A DNA stretch of 64,000 nt from Nitrospira sp. (GCA_016873435.1 VGXF01000003.1:105188-169187), one strand, 5' to 3'; positions 9,201 to 17,026 are shown, counted from the first letter of the stretch. Translations and numbers: made by a program. Notes: generated by a model not told the origin, from the letters alone.

Positions 9201-9961
9201 GCGACGCAGTACAGCGGGAACGGATCGAGCAGCTGCTCTCGGCCCTGCGGGACGAGAATGAGGCCCTGCGCGGGCACGCCATCGCGAGCTTGGCGCAGAT
9301 TGGCATGCCGGCGCTACCGCATCTCATTAATATGCTGACGGACGAGGACGCGGTCATCCGCGAGGCGATCACGAGCGCGATCGTGCGGATCGGCCCGGAG
9401 ACCGTGGAGCCGATTATCGCAGCGCTGCACGAAGACGAATGGTCTGTGCGCGAGCAGGCAGCCTCGGCCTTGGGCAAACTTAAAGATCCACGCGGCGTCG
9501 AGCCGTTGATCAAGGCCTTGAAGGATCGTGACGGCGCGGTGCGGACCGCGGCGGTCTGGGCATTGGAACGCATCGGCGATCCGCGGGCGGTGCCCGGGCT
9601 CGTGGACGCGCTCAACGACAGCCTCGTGCGCGAGGATGTGGCCCGCGTGCTGAAGAAAATCGGCGACGTGCGCGCGGTCGAGGCACTGATCGAGGGCCTA
9701 AACGGGAACAACTGGATGGTGCGCCGCCACGCGGCCGAGGCGCTGGGGAAAATCGGCGACGTGCGCAGCTTCGATTCGCTGGTCGGGGCGCTTCAGGATG
9801 AGGACTGGCTCGTCCGGCGTAACGCGGCCGAGTCGCTGGCCCGGCTGGGCGACAAGCGGGCGGTGGATCCCCTCCTGCCCTTGTTGGAAGACGAAAATGA
9901 GATGGTGCAGGAAACGGCCGAAGGCGCGCTTTCGAGTTTGGGGTGGAAACGCAAGGAGTAA
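9197..9961 (+). CDS. HEAT-repeat protein 4
   Basis: 254 residues, roughly eight regular HEAT repeats with near-identical units, for example 'AAEALGKIGDVRSFDSLV' and 'AAESLARLGDKRAVDPLL'. It is the most regular member of the cluster and contains almost no non-repeat sequence. It begins in the ATGA of the preceding gene. A small hairpin (9964-9978) follows the stop. Role unknown; likely a protein-interaction scaffold. Confidence 0.9.
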   Translation: MSDAVQRERIEQLLSALRDENEALRGHAIASLAQIGMPALPHLINMLTDEDAVIREAITSAIVRIGPETVEPIIAALHEDEWSVREQAASALGKLKDPRGVEPLIKALKDRDGAVRTAAVWALERIGDPRAVPGLVDALNDSLVREDVARVLKKIGDVRAVEALIEGLNGNNWMVRRHAAEALGKIGDVRSFDSLVGALQDEDWLVRRNAAESLARLGDKRAVDPLLPLLEDENEMVQETAEGALSSLGWKRKE

Positions 9962-9963
9962 AC

Positions 9964-9978
9964 GTACTACAGTAGTAC
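9964..9978. other. Short perfect hairpin between HEAT genes 4 and 5
   Basis: GTACTA-CAG-TAGTAC immediately follows the stop codon of the 9197 gene. There is no long T-run, only CTTT, so it may be a weak terminator, an RNA-processing or stability element, or a binding site. It separates the ATGA-coupled pair from the last HEAT gene. Confidence 0.4.
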
Positions 9979-9999
9979 CTTTGCGAAGGGATTTACTCA

Positions 10000-10719
10000 A
10001 TGGCAAACGAAACGCCAGAACAACCGGTTAAGCTGATCCAGATTGGCCCGAAAGGCGGGGCCAAGCAAGACGGGTTTAATCTCGTCACGGAAAAAGTCGT
10101 CGCCGTTAACCCGGCCGCCAAGCAGCTTGAAGTGGAGCTCCTGGCGTATGACGGCAAAACCGTCGTGCTCGATGTGGCCGAGGAAGCGCTCGCCGATCTT
10201 CAGAAGGTCAAGCCGGGCGATGGGGCGACGATCCGCGTCGTCGAGGAAAACGGCAAGCGTGTCGCCAAGAGCTTTAAGATCCGTGCGAAGGATCCAAACA
10301 CCGCCAAGGCCGACGCGATGCTGGTGGATCTCAAGGATACGCACTGGCTAAACCGTAAATATGCGGCTGAGTCGCTGGGCGAACTAAAGGATGCGCGTGC
10401 CGTCGGGCCGCTGGTGGAGGCGCTGACCGACGAGGTAGGCGACGTGCGGCAGCGGGCCTACGATTCGCTAATTAAGCTGGGGGGCGCGGCGGTCCCCTCG
10501 CTGGTGGGACTCCTGGTGTCGGATGAAGACGAGCTCCGGCAGTCGGCCACGGAAATCATCCGCAAGATCGGCAAGCCGTCGGTCGAGCCGCTGGCCATCG
10601 CACTCGAGAGCGCGGACGACCGGCTCAAGACTCGTATCATGAAGGTGCTGGACCGGATGGGGTACAAGCCGAAGACGACGACGGCGGAAGTCGTCAAGCA
10701 GATCGGGCAGCAGACGTGA
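10000..10719 (+). CDS. HEAT-repeat protein 5 with N-terminal beta domain
   Basis: 239 residues. Unlike its four upstream paralogues it begins with a ~95-residue beta-rich domain (GFNLVTEKVVAVNPAAKQLEVELLAYDGKTVVLDVAEEALADLQKVKPGD as a whole resembles a small OB/SH3-like barrel), followed by about four HEAT repeats from near residue 105 (DTHWLNRKYAAESLGELKDA). No signal peptide. Convergent with ugd. Function unknown; the extra domain suggests a ligand- or nucleic-acid-binding adaptor, which is inference. Confidence 0.85.
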   Translation: MANETPEQPVKLIQIGPKGGAKQDGFNLVTEKVVAVNPAAKQLEVELLAYDGKTVVLDVAEEALADLQKVKPGDGATIRVVEENGKRVAKSFKIRAKDPNTAKADAMLVDLKDTHWLNRKYAAESLGELKDARAVGPLVEALTDEVGDVRQRAYDSLIKLGGAAVPSLVGLLVSDEDELRQSATEIIRKIGKPSVEPLAIALESADDRLKTRIMKVLDRMGYKPKTTTAEVVKQIGQQT

Positions 10720-10781
10720 GAATTCAGTACGTATCCCCGGTCGGAACACGGGGCCAGATCCCGACGTTCCCCCAGCGTACT

Positions 10782-12098
10782 TTATTTCGGTAGTCTCTCC
10801 GGGCGTCCCACCGCGACATAGCGAAATCCCATTCCCGCCACGCGCTCCGGTTCATAGACATTGCGTAGGTCGATGAGCAGCGGCTGGCGCAGCAGTGCCT
10901 TGAGGCGATCGAACTCCAGATTCCGAAACTCATTCCATTCCGTCATGATCACGAGGGCGTCGCTGCCCGTGGCGACTTCGTAGGGGTCGGCGCAAGGCGT
11001 GATCGTCGGCAGCAACTTCGTGCCTTCTTCCATCGCTGCGGGATCATACACCCGGACTGCGCAGCCTTCCTGTTGCAGCCCCTCGATGATCATCAAGGCC
11101 GGCGCTTCGCGCAGGTCGTTGGTGTTCGGCTTGAACGAAAGGCCCAACACACCGACCGTCTTGCCCTGGAGCCCTCCGAGCGCCTGTCGGATCTTGCCAA
11201 CCATAGCCTTCTTCTGCAGTGTGTTGACCTCGGCGGCCGCCTTGGCGATCCGCATCTCCAAACCCTGCCGGGCGCCGGTCTGGATCAGCGCAGCCACGTC
11301 CTTCGGAAAGCAGGAGCCGCCGAAGCCGGGCCCCGCATGGAGAAACTTCGAGCCGATACGGTGGTCTAGCCCCATGCCCTTGGCCACGGTCTGCACGTCT
11401 GCCCCGACCTTTTCGCAGAGGGTTGCGATCTCGTTGATGAACGACACCTTCGTGGCGAGGAAGGTGTTGGAGGCGTACTTGATCATCTCAGCGGAGGCGA
11501 GGTCGGTGATGAGGATGGGCGTCTCGATTAAATAGAGCGGGCGGTACAGGGCCTTCATGAGCGCGACGGCTTCGGAGCTGTCGGCGCCGATGACGACGCG
11601 GTTGGGCCGCATGAAGTCCTCGATGGCCGACCCTTCGCGCAAAAACTCCGGATTTGACACGATGTCGAACCGAACCGGTTTCTTCTGGGTCTTCTTGATG
11701 ACCTCACGGAGCCTCTCTCCAGTGCCGACCGGGACGGTGGATTTGGTGGCGATGACCTTATAGCTGGTCATGTGCTCGGCGATCCCGAGGCCGACTTTTT
11801 CGACATACGAGAGGTCGGCGGAGCCGTCCTCTCGCGAGGGCGTGCCCACGGCAATGAAGATGACCAGGGCCTCGGCCACCGCCTTGGCGATGTCGGTGGT
11901 GAACGTCAGACGGCCGTCGCGAATGCCTTTGGACACCAGCTCCGTGATGCCCGGCTCGTAGAAGGGCACCGTGCCCTTTTCAAGCGTGCCGATCCGCCTG
12001 GCGTCGGCGTCCATGCAGGTCACGTTCAGACCGAATTCGGCAAAGCAGGCTCCGGTCACCAGTCCGACGTAGCCCGTTCCGATTACACTAATGTGCAT
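10782..12098 (-). CDS. ugd: UDP-glucose 6-dehydrogenase
   Basis: Oxidises UDP-glucose to UDP-glucuronate with two NAD+, feeding polysaccharide and lipid-modification pathways. 438 residues, normal for the short bacterial type. The Rossmann motif GTGYVGLVTGACFAE is at the N-terminus, the catalytic loop GFGGSCFPKD holds the nucleophilic Cys near residue 263, and the C-terminal UDP-binding Rossmann half carries VGVLGLSFKPNTNDLREAP. Transcribed away from the CBS gene; an extended -10 lies at 12171-12179. The GT2/GT39 genes further right might use a product of this pathway, but that is inference. Confidence 0.96.
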   Translation of the reverse strand: MHISVIGTGYVGLVTGACFAEFGLNVTCMDADARRIGTLEKGTVPFYEPGITELVSKGIRDGRLTFTTDIAKAVAEALVIFIAVGTPSREDGSADLSYVEKVGLGIAEHMTSYKVIATKSTVPVGTGERLREVIKKTQKKPVRFDIVSNPEFLREGSAIEDFMRPNRVVIGADSSEAVALMKALYRPLYLIETPILITDLASAEMIKYASNTFLATKVSFINEIATLCEKVGADVQTVAKGMGLDHRIGSKFLHAGPGFGGSCFPKDVAALIQTGARQGLEMRIAKAAAEVNTLQKKAMVGKIRQALGGLQGKTVGVLGLSFKPNTNDLREAPALMIIEGLQQEGCAVRVYDPAAMEEGTKLLPTITPCADPYEVATGSDALVIMTEWNEFRNLEFDRLKALLRQPLLIDLRNVYEPERVAGMGFRYVAVGRPERLPK

Positions 12099-12170
12099 GG
12101 GGCGGCCCTAGAAGAATTAGGAACTAGCTCAAAGGTGTTCGGTGCGATGTATTGTTATCGGTTGCCGGCG

Positions 12171-12179
12171 ACTATAGCA
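12171..12179 (-). promoter_or_regulatory. Extended -10 promoter element for ugd
   Basis: On the minus strand this reads TGC-TATAGT, an extended -10 with 5 of 6 matches to TATAAT. No good -35 stands at 17 bases. It lies about 73 bases upstream of the ugd start in the divergent intergenic region shared with the CBS gene. Confidence 0.4.
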
Positions 12180-12279
12180 CAAGGCCGTATCAGGCACGAA
12201 CGTTTGTCGCAATGGAACGGAGGGTACAGAGGAATGGATTGGCGACAGGCACCGATAGGAAGGGCATCGGTCCCCGTAA

Positions 12280-12308
12280 TTGACTCGCTCTTCGGCCTTC
12301 AGTAGACT
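12280..12308 (+). promoter_or_regulatory. Sigma70-type promoter for the CBS gene
   Basis: TTGACT (12280-12285), 17-base spacer, TAGACT (12303-12308). The predicted start is around 12315, leaving a short leader that carries AAGGAG (12319-12324) eight bases before the ATG at 12333. Confidence 0.55.
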
Positions 12309-12332
12309 GCCCGCACAGAAGGAGCGTCCGTC

Positions 12333-12743
12333 ATGGCGTCACAAGGCGGCACGATGATACGGCCCCTGGCCGTGATGATGAAGCGGAACCCCCGGTCCAT
12401 TAGTCCGGAGGCGACGCTCGCCGAAGCTGCGGCCAGGATGCGGGATGCACGGGTCGGCGCGATTCTGGTCGCGGAGCACGGCACGTTCGTAGGAATCATC
12501 AGCGAGACGGATCTGGTCCGCAAAGCCATGGCGAGCCATCTGAATCCCGCGCAGGTGACGGTGCGGTCGGTCATGAGCAGTCCGGTCATCGCGATCGATC
12601 AGGACCGCTCCGCGCACGACGCGAGCGATCTCATGGCTGAAAAAGGTATCCGGCATCTGGGGGTGACGGAGGATGGACGCATCGTTGGAATCGTGACCGT
12701 CCGGGATTTGCTGAGATATTTCAAAAACTGGGGCCCGCACTAA
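12333..12743 (+). CDS. CBS-pair domain protein
   Basis: 136 residues that are just two CBS motifs forming one Bateman module: residues about 12-65 (RNPRSISPEATLAEAAARMRDARVGAILV, GIISETDLVRK) and about 75-130 (SSPVIAIDQDRSAHDASDLMAEKGIRHLGV, GIVTVRDLLRYF). Such stand-alone pairs bind adenine nucleotides and sense energy state; the partner is unknown. It has its own promoter and a good ribosome binding site. The next gene follows after 28 bases. Confidence 0.9.
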   Translation: MASQGGTMIRPLAVMMKRNPRSISPEATLAEAAARMRDARVGAILVAEHGTFVGIISETDLVRKAMASHLNPAQVTVRSVMSSPVIAIDQDRSAHDASDLMAEKGIRHLGVTEDGRIVGIVTVRDLLRYFKNWGPH

Positions 12744-12771
12744 ACTCACCGCGACAGAGTTTCCTTCACGC

Positions 12772-14373
12772 ATGGCGACTTCATCCGCGACGTCCCCGCG
12801 CCTCTGGCTCTTTGCGACCGCTTTCGTAAGCGGCGCCGCCGTCATGGCGCTGGAAATTCTCGGCAGCCGCCTGCTCGCGCCGGTCTTCGGCAATTCGCTG
12901 TTCGTCTGGGGCGCGCTCATTGGCGTGATCCTCGCCGCAATGAGCAGCGGCTACGCGATGGGCGGCTGGCTGGCGGACCGCCACAAGGGCGCCGTCGTGC
13001 TGGCGGGGCTCTTGCTCGGTGCCGGGGCCTGGACGTTACTGCTGGCCTGGGCGGGACAGCCGGTGATGCTCACCTTCGCGAGCTGGATCGACGATCCACG
13101 CTGGGGGCCGTGCCTTGCCGCAAGCGTGCTGCTGGCCCCACCGGCCTTCGGGTTGAGTGGCGTGTTGCCGGCGCTGCTGCGGCTTTCCATTGCAGACATG
13201 GGGCATCTCGGCCGCCACACTGGCTTGATGATTGCCGTCTCCACGGTCGGCAGTCTAGTCGGCACGTGGGGGACCGCCTTCTATCTGTTGACCTGGCTGG
13301 GCAGCGCGGCGATGGTGGCGCTGCTGGGTGTCGTGCAAATCGTTCTCGGCCTGCTCTGGGGCTGGCAGGCGTCGGTCGGCGCGCGGGCGGCGGCGCCGGT
13401 GCTAAGCGGCCTCGGGCTGCTCTTCTGGCTGGCAGCCCATCCGGGACTGGCGCTGCCGGAGAACCTCAAGAAACTGATTCCCCCGACGCCGATCCATCAG
13501 GAGGACAGCCCCTATCAGCAAGTGCGCGTGCGGGACGACAAGGACGAAGTTTTCCGCTACCTGATCCTCGACCGTACCTTTCACGCGGTCATGTGGACGG
13601 TGGATCCGAACGCCCTGTTCCTACCCTACAGCCAGATGATGATGACGGCGCTGGCGCTACCGCACGAGCCGAAGCGGGGACTGATCCTCGGCCATGGCGG
13701 CGGCTCGCTGGCCAAGTGGCTGGCGCACTACTGGCCGGAGATGGAGCTGGACACGGTGGAGGTGGATCCCGCGGTCGTCCAGGCGGCCGCAACCTATTTC
13801 GGCTACGCACCGCCAGCACAGCATCACGTCTACGTGAAAGACGCGCGGATGTTTCTACGCGGGGCGACCGCCACCTACGACGTCATCTGGCTTGACGTCT
13901 TTGCGCGGCACCTCATTCCGTTTCACCTGACCACACAGGAGTTTTTTCGAGAGTTGCGCGCCCATTTGAATCCAGATGGGGTGCTGGCTGTGAATCTGGC
14001 CTCGTCGGGCGAAGGGCCGGACCAGTTGCGGGCCCAATCCGTGGTGGCGACTATGAAGACGGTCTTTCCCGCGATTCTCTCGTATGGCGTCAAAGGGCCG
14101 TGGAAAACGATGCCGCAGACCAGGGCCGAAAACCTCATTTTCTTTGCCGGCGCCCCGGTGGAGCGCCTCGCCCCCGAGACTCTCAAGTCCAAGGTCAGCG
14201 CCTTGCTGCTCCAGCGGCGCCTGCCGATCGAGGCGGAGGAACTGCAGGCGACCCGGATTACGCAGGATTGGCCGGCCGGGACGGTCCTGACGGACGACTA
14301 TGCCCCCTACGATCTGCTGATCGGGGGCACCGGCGCGCCCCCCCGCCCAGGAGGGGCCGGAGCCCCGCACTAA
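12772..14373 (+). CDS. Membrane protein with spermidine-synthase-like methyltransferase-fold domain
   Basis: 533 residues. The first ~220 form about seven hydrophobic segments (AFVSGAAVMALEILGSRLLAPVFG is typical of this fused family). The C-terminal ~290 residues have a polyamine-synthase/Rossmann fold: GHGGGSLAKWLAHYWPEMELDTVEVDPAVV and YVKDARMFL. The usual synthase active-site Asp pair is not clear (YDVIWLDVFARH), so real aminopropyltransferase activity is doubtful. Fused MFS/spermidine-synthase proteins of this kind are common and mostly uncharacterised. It may be co-transcribed with the CBS gene. Confidence 0.8.
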   Translation: MATSSATSPRLWLFATAFVSGAAVMALEILGSRLLAPVFGNSLFVWGALIGVILAAMSSGYAMGGWLADRHKGAVVLAGLLLGAGAWTLLLAWAGQPVMLTFASWIDDPRWGPCLAASVLLAPPAFGLSGVLPALLRLSIADMGHLGRHTGLMIAVSTVGSLVGTWGTAFYLLTWLGSAAMVALLGVVQIVLGLLWGWQASVGARAAAPVLSGLGLLFWLAAHPGLALPENLKKLIPPTPIHQEDSPYQQVRVRDDKDEVFRYLILDRTFHAVMWTVDPNALFLPYSQMMMTALALPHEPKRGLILGHGGGSLAKWLAHYWPEMELDTVEVDPAVVQAAATYFGYAPPAQHHVYVKDARMFLRGATATYDVIWLDVFARHLIPFHLTTQEFFRELRAHLNPDGVLAVNLASSGEGPDQLRAQSVVATMKTVFPAILSYGVKGPWKTMPQTRAENLIFFAGAPVERLAPETLKSKVSALLLQRRLPIEAEELQATRITQDWPAGTVLTDDYAPYDLLIGGTGAPPRPGGAGAPH

Positions 14374-14434
14374 AGCGCAACCGAGGGCCTGTTTTTGAGG
14401 TCGTGAGGGGGGGCGACGGGGCAAAGAAAGTTGC

Positions 14435-14463
14435 TTGCTTCCCTTTGTGCCCTATGCTATAAG
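14435..14463 (+). promoter_or_regulatory. Strong sigma70-type promoter for the cupredoxin gene
   Basis: TTGCTT (14435-14440), 17-base spacer, TGC-TATAAG (extended -10, hexamer 14458-14463). The start would fall near 14470, giving a leader of about 100 bases that ends in the ribosome binding site AAGGAGG (14559-14565). Confidence 0.65.
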
Positions 14464-14570
14464 TTCCGCGGTTTCAGGGTGTCTTGTCCCCACGAAACTC
14501 GCGCATAATTAGATTCAGGATTTCGTTTTTCACTATTAATCACCGCCTTTTTATTGCAAGGAGGTTGGCA

Positions 14571-15059
14571 ATGGGCAAGATGATGGTGTCAGTGTTCTTC
14601 GGCCTCATGCTAGTGATGGCCGGGGCATCAGCGGCGTTCGCGTTGCAGGCTGGCGGTGTGGAAATCGGTGATCTGGAGACCGGCTCGGTGGTTGGCCAGC
14701 CGTTTAAGTCGTTGGACGTGGACGTGGAATTGTTCGCGCTTGAGCTGGGAGGCGATCGCGGCAAGAAGGTGTGGTATCCGCCAACAGCCGTGGTGGACTT
14801 CAAGGTGCGTCCGGGCCGGCCCTTCCTGATGAAGGTGACCAATAACAGCATGGTCGAGCATGGCTTTATGTTCACGGCGGATGAGAACCAGGCCGCTCCG
14901 ACCGTGCTGAAGGCGAAGGTCGTGCTGGCTCCGGGCGAGAGCAAGTACATCGGCATCCCGACCAGCGACCTCTTCTACGCCACGACGGGCAACGTGCTCT
15001 ATTATAAATGCCATCTGCATCCGGCCCATGTCGGGGGGCGGCTGGTGATGCTGAAGTAG
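14571..15059 (+). CDS. Secreted cupredoxin-fold copper protein
   Basis: 162 residues. ATG 14571 is chosen because AAGGAGG stands six bases before it and the signal peptide (residues 1-24, ending ASAAFA) begins there; an upstream in-frame start at 14484 has neither. The mature protein has cupredoxin features: a first copper-ligand region with His97 in MVEHGFMF and a C-terminal loop KCHLHPAHVGG supplying Cys147 and His150 or His153. The usual Met/axial ligand position is not obvious, so the site may be a modified type 1 or a red-copper-like site. Periplasmic electron carrier is the likely role. It has a strong promoter and its own terminator, a monocistronic unit. Confidence 0.85.
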   Translation: MGKMMVSVFFGLMLVMAGASAAFALQAGGVEIGDLETGSVVGQPFKSLDVDVELFALELGGDRGKKVWYPPTAVVDFKVRPGRPFLMKVTNNSMVEHGFMFTADENQAAPTVLKAKVVLAPGESKYIGIPTSDLFYATTGNVLYYKCHLHPAHVGGRLVMLK

Positions 15060-15085
15060 TTCCGTTCCTAACGGTGAGTCACGGC

Positions 15086-15127
15086 AACGCCCTGTCTGCT
15101 GAATGCAGGCAGGGCGTTGTTGCTTTT
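15086..15127 (+). terminator. Rho-independent terminator of the cupredoxin gene
   Basis: Arms AACGCCCTGTCTGC (15086-15099) and GCAGGCAGGGCGTT (15105-15118) pair with one G-T wobble around a 5-base loop, followed by a T-rich tail GTTGCTTTTTG. Confidence 0.85.
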
Positions 15128-15172
15128 TGCGGACCCTGTTGGCGGCTGAGGCGTGGGACTGTGGACGAAGGG

Positions 15173-15210
15173 CAAACAAAAACGCCCCGGCTCGTATGAG
15201 CCGGGGCGTT
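15173..15210 (-). terminator. Rho-independent terminator of the ferredoxin gene
   Basis: A perfect 13-base inverted repeat (15181-15193 and 15198-15210, AACGCCCCGGCTC) with a GTAT loop. On the minus strand it is followed by TTTTTGTTTG, so it serves the ferredoxin gene ending at 15236. On the plus strand no T-run follows. Confidence 0.85.
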
Positions 15211-15235
15211 TCACGGTCAGACAAAATCGGAGCGA

Positions 15236-15571
15236 TTAGTTCCGGACGCCGCTCCAGACCTTGGCCGGATCAATGGTCTTGTCCGGGTTCAGCTTCTTAG
15301 CCTTGTCCAGCAGGACCTCGGTCTTCTCGGGATAAGCCGGGTCGGAGATGCAGCAGTTGTCCACCGGGCAGACGGCTGCGCACTGCGGCTCGTCGAAGTG
15401 GCCCACGCACTCGGTGCAGCGCTCGTGCGTGATTACATAGTCGCCCTGACCTTCGCCCACATGGTGCCCCTTGGCCTCGGCGTCGGCGCGGCTTTCGAAG
15501 ATGGCTTCGTTAGGGCACTCCGGCACGCAGGCGCCGCAGGAGATGCATTCAGACGTAATCAGTAGCGACAT
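15236..15571 (-). CDS. 2x[4Fe-4S] ferredoxin, YfhL/FdxN type
   Basis: 111 residues. The first cluster motif [12 protein letters not shown] is at the N-terminus. The second, [18 protein letters not shown], has the long C-x2-C-x8-C-x3-C spacing typical of this group. After it comes an unusual ~40-residue C-terminal extension ([32 protein letters not shown]), which is longer than in YfhL. Low-potential electron carrier in the cytoplasm; in reductive TCA-cycle organisms such ferredoxins supply 2-oxoacid oxidoreductases, but no partner gene is nearby. Own promoter (15642-15671) and terminator, with AAGGAGA before the start. Confidence 0.93.
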   Translation of the reverse strand: MSLLITSECISCGACVPECPNEAIFESRADAEAKGHHVGEGQGDYVITHERCTECVGHFDEPQCAAVCPVDNCCISDPAYPEKTEVLLDKAKKLNPDKTIDPAKVWSGVRN

Positions 15572-15596
15572 GATAAAGTCTCCTTCGCAAACAGTA

Positions 15597-15612
15597 TTGA
15601 CAATGACGTCAA
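15597..15612. promoter_or_regulatory. Inverted repeat in the ferredoxin leader, possible operator
   Basis: TTGAC-AATGAC-GTCAA, perfect 5-base arms. It lies about 25-40 bases downstream of the predicted ferredoxin start point. The 6-base spacing does not fit an FNR box (4 bases). A binding protein cannot be named. Confidence 0.35.
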
Positions 15613-15641
15613 ACCGATATTCAATCTACTCAACGGGCGCC

Positions 15642-15671
15642 ATTCTAGACCGCGCCACTTTTTCAAGTCAA
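15642..15671 (-). promoter_or_regulatory. Promoter of the ferredoxin gene
   Basis: On the minus strand: TTGACT (15666-15671), 18-base spacer, TAGAAT (15642-15647, 5 of 6 matches). The predicted start near 15635 gives a leader of about 64 bases. Confidence 0.6.
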
Positions 15672-15750
15672 CCACGGAGCAGCGGGCAGAAGACCTAGCC
15701 AAATACCCCATTGGGCCTAGTTTGCAAAGAAGGCGATCCCACTCATTTCT

Positions 15751-16251
15751 ATGAACATTTTACGGCCGCAGGAAGGCAAGCCGGATCGGCGTCGGATCGT
15801 GCTGCTGATCGTGCTGGCGGTGGGCGTGCTGACAGCCAGCTGGTTTCTGACCAGCCCCAAGCAGGCTGATACCATTCTAGTCACCTTTCCCAGCGGGACC
15901 ATGATGGAAACAGAAGTGGCCGACACGCCGGAGAAACTTCTCTTCGGGCTGGCCTTTCGGGATGCGTTGCCGCCGGCCTCTGGGATGCTGTATATCTTCG
16001 AGCAGTCGGATCGCCACAAGGTCTGGACTAAGGGATTCCGGTTCCCGGTCGACATGATCTGGGCGGACGAGAGCCGGCATGTGGTACATCTGGTGGAGCG
16101 CGCGGCGCCCTGCGAAACGGATCCCTGTGCAACGTATGGGCCCCCGCCGACCAATGCCCGGTATATTATTGAGACCGATGCGGGGTTTATTCAGAAGGAA
16201 AAACTGGTGACCGGGGCCGAATTGAAATTCACGCTAAAGCTGGACCTATGA
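15751..16251 (+). CDS. DUF192 family membrane-anchored protein
   Basis: 166 residues with an N-terminal membrane anchor (RRRIVLLIVLAVGVLTASWFL) and a periplasmic DUF192 domain: TMMETEVADTPEKLLFGLAFRD, GMLYIFEQSDRHKVWTKGFRFPVDMIW (the family's 'F.M..t..pLD..wld' motif) and the family's final beta strands. An insertion with two Cys (PCETDPC) may form a disulfide. DUF192 function is unknown. It overlaps the Rieske gene by ATGA (16248-16251). Confidence 0.88.
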   Translation: MNILRPQEGKPDRRRIVLLIVLAVGVLTASWFLTSPKQADTILVTFPSGTMMETEVADTPEKLLFGLAFRDALPPASGMLYIFEQSDRHKVWTKGFRFPVDMIWADESRHVVHLVERAAPCETDPCATYGPPPTNARYIIETDAGFIQKEKLVTGAELKFTLKLDL

Positions 16252-16598
16252 GCGGATCTGCCAAGACAGTGGGGATGGAAGGCTTCACGCGCATCGCGCG
16301 CGAGGACGAAATTCCGGTCGGCACCGCCAAGGTGGCCACGGTCAACGGCCGCGAGCTTGCCATCTTCAACGTCAACGGCACCTTCTACGCTGTCTATAAT
16401 ATCTGCCCCCATCAGGGCGGGCCACTCGCCGAAGGGACGCTCAAGGGCCATACGGTCTCCTGTCCCTGGCACGATCTGGCCTTCGACGTACGGACCGGGC
16501 TGGCCTCCGACGGCGGTGGGAATTGCGTGGGGAGCTACGAAGTGAAGGTCAAGGAGCACGACGTCTTCGTCGGGCCCCGCCGCCGAGTCCAGGATTAA
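16248..16598 (+). CDS. Rieske-type [2Fe-2S] ferredoxin
   Basis: 116 residues, a single Rieske domain of the nitrite-reductase-small-subunit/biphenyl-dioxygenase-ferredoxin type. Cluster motifs are C-P-H-Q-G-G (near residue 48) and C-P-W-H-D (near residue 67), giving two Cys and two His ligands. No signal or anchor, so soluble and cytoplasmic. The stop at 16598 is followed 17 bases later by the chagasin-like gene. The redox partner is not identified; NirD-like or dioxygenase-ferredoxin functions are both possible. Confidence 0.9.
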   Translation: MSGSAKTVGMEGFTRIAREDEIPVGTAKVATVNGRELAIFNVNGTFYAVYNICPHQGGPLAEGTLKGHTVSCPWHDLAFDVRTGLASDGGGNCVGSYEVKVKEHDVFVGPRRRVQD

Positions 16599-16615
16599 CT
16601 CTCGGAGCCGACGCG

Positions 16616-16948
16616 ATGGCTGCATCAGATGGCCCCGCAGGAGAAACAAAGCACGTGGCGGTGCAAATCGGCCAGCCCTTTCCCATTACATTGTGGGAGG
16701 ACCGGACACGGGGCGAGCAGTGGGTGCCAACCTACGATACGGCAGCCGTAGCGCTGGTCAGCGATGACTATCACCGCGTAGCTGGAAATAACGCTGTGGA
16801 CAACGGCACGCGGGTCTTCGCCTTCCGGGCACTCGGCCCCGGTGCGCACAAGATTCTGTTCGAAAAGCGCATGGGCTGGAAATTCACTGCCGAAGACCGC
16901 CGGGTGTTTCTCGTCACCGCGACGGACGGCTCGACACGCGGTTCGTGA
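16616..16948 (+). CDS. Chagasin-like (I42 family) cysteine-protease-inhibitor fold protein
   Basis: 110 residues starting at ATG 16616; in-frame codons upstream lie inside the Rieske gene. The pattern follows I42 inhibitors: a first loop around LWEDRTRGEQW (family NPxTGYxW is only loosely matched), a middle loop NNAVDNGTRVFAFRAL (G-x3-F-x-F), and a final loop FEKRMGWKF (family Y-x-RPW). The loops that would insert into a protease are altered, so inhibitory activity is uncertain. No signal peptide is visible, unusual for this family. Confidence 0.65.
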   Translation: MAASDGPAGETKHVAVQIGQPFPITLWEDRTRGEQWVPTYDTAAVALVSDDYHRVAGNNAVDNGTRVFAFRALGPGAHKILFEKRMGWKFTAEDRRVFLVTATDGSTRGS

Positions 16949-17026
16949 CGCGTGCAGCAGAGCTTGTAAGGCAGGCGCAGTTTCCTTCACGCGCTTCACG
17001 AGATACGAGCGACGAGAGGCGCAATC

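Noticed and set aside
10726..10781. A terminator between the last HEAT gene and ugd (AGTACG...CGTACT with TTTATTT)
   Set aside because: The stem is only 6 bases around a 44-base loop; too weak to report as a feature.
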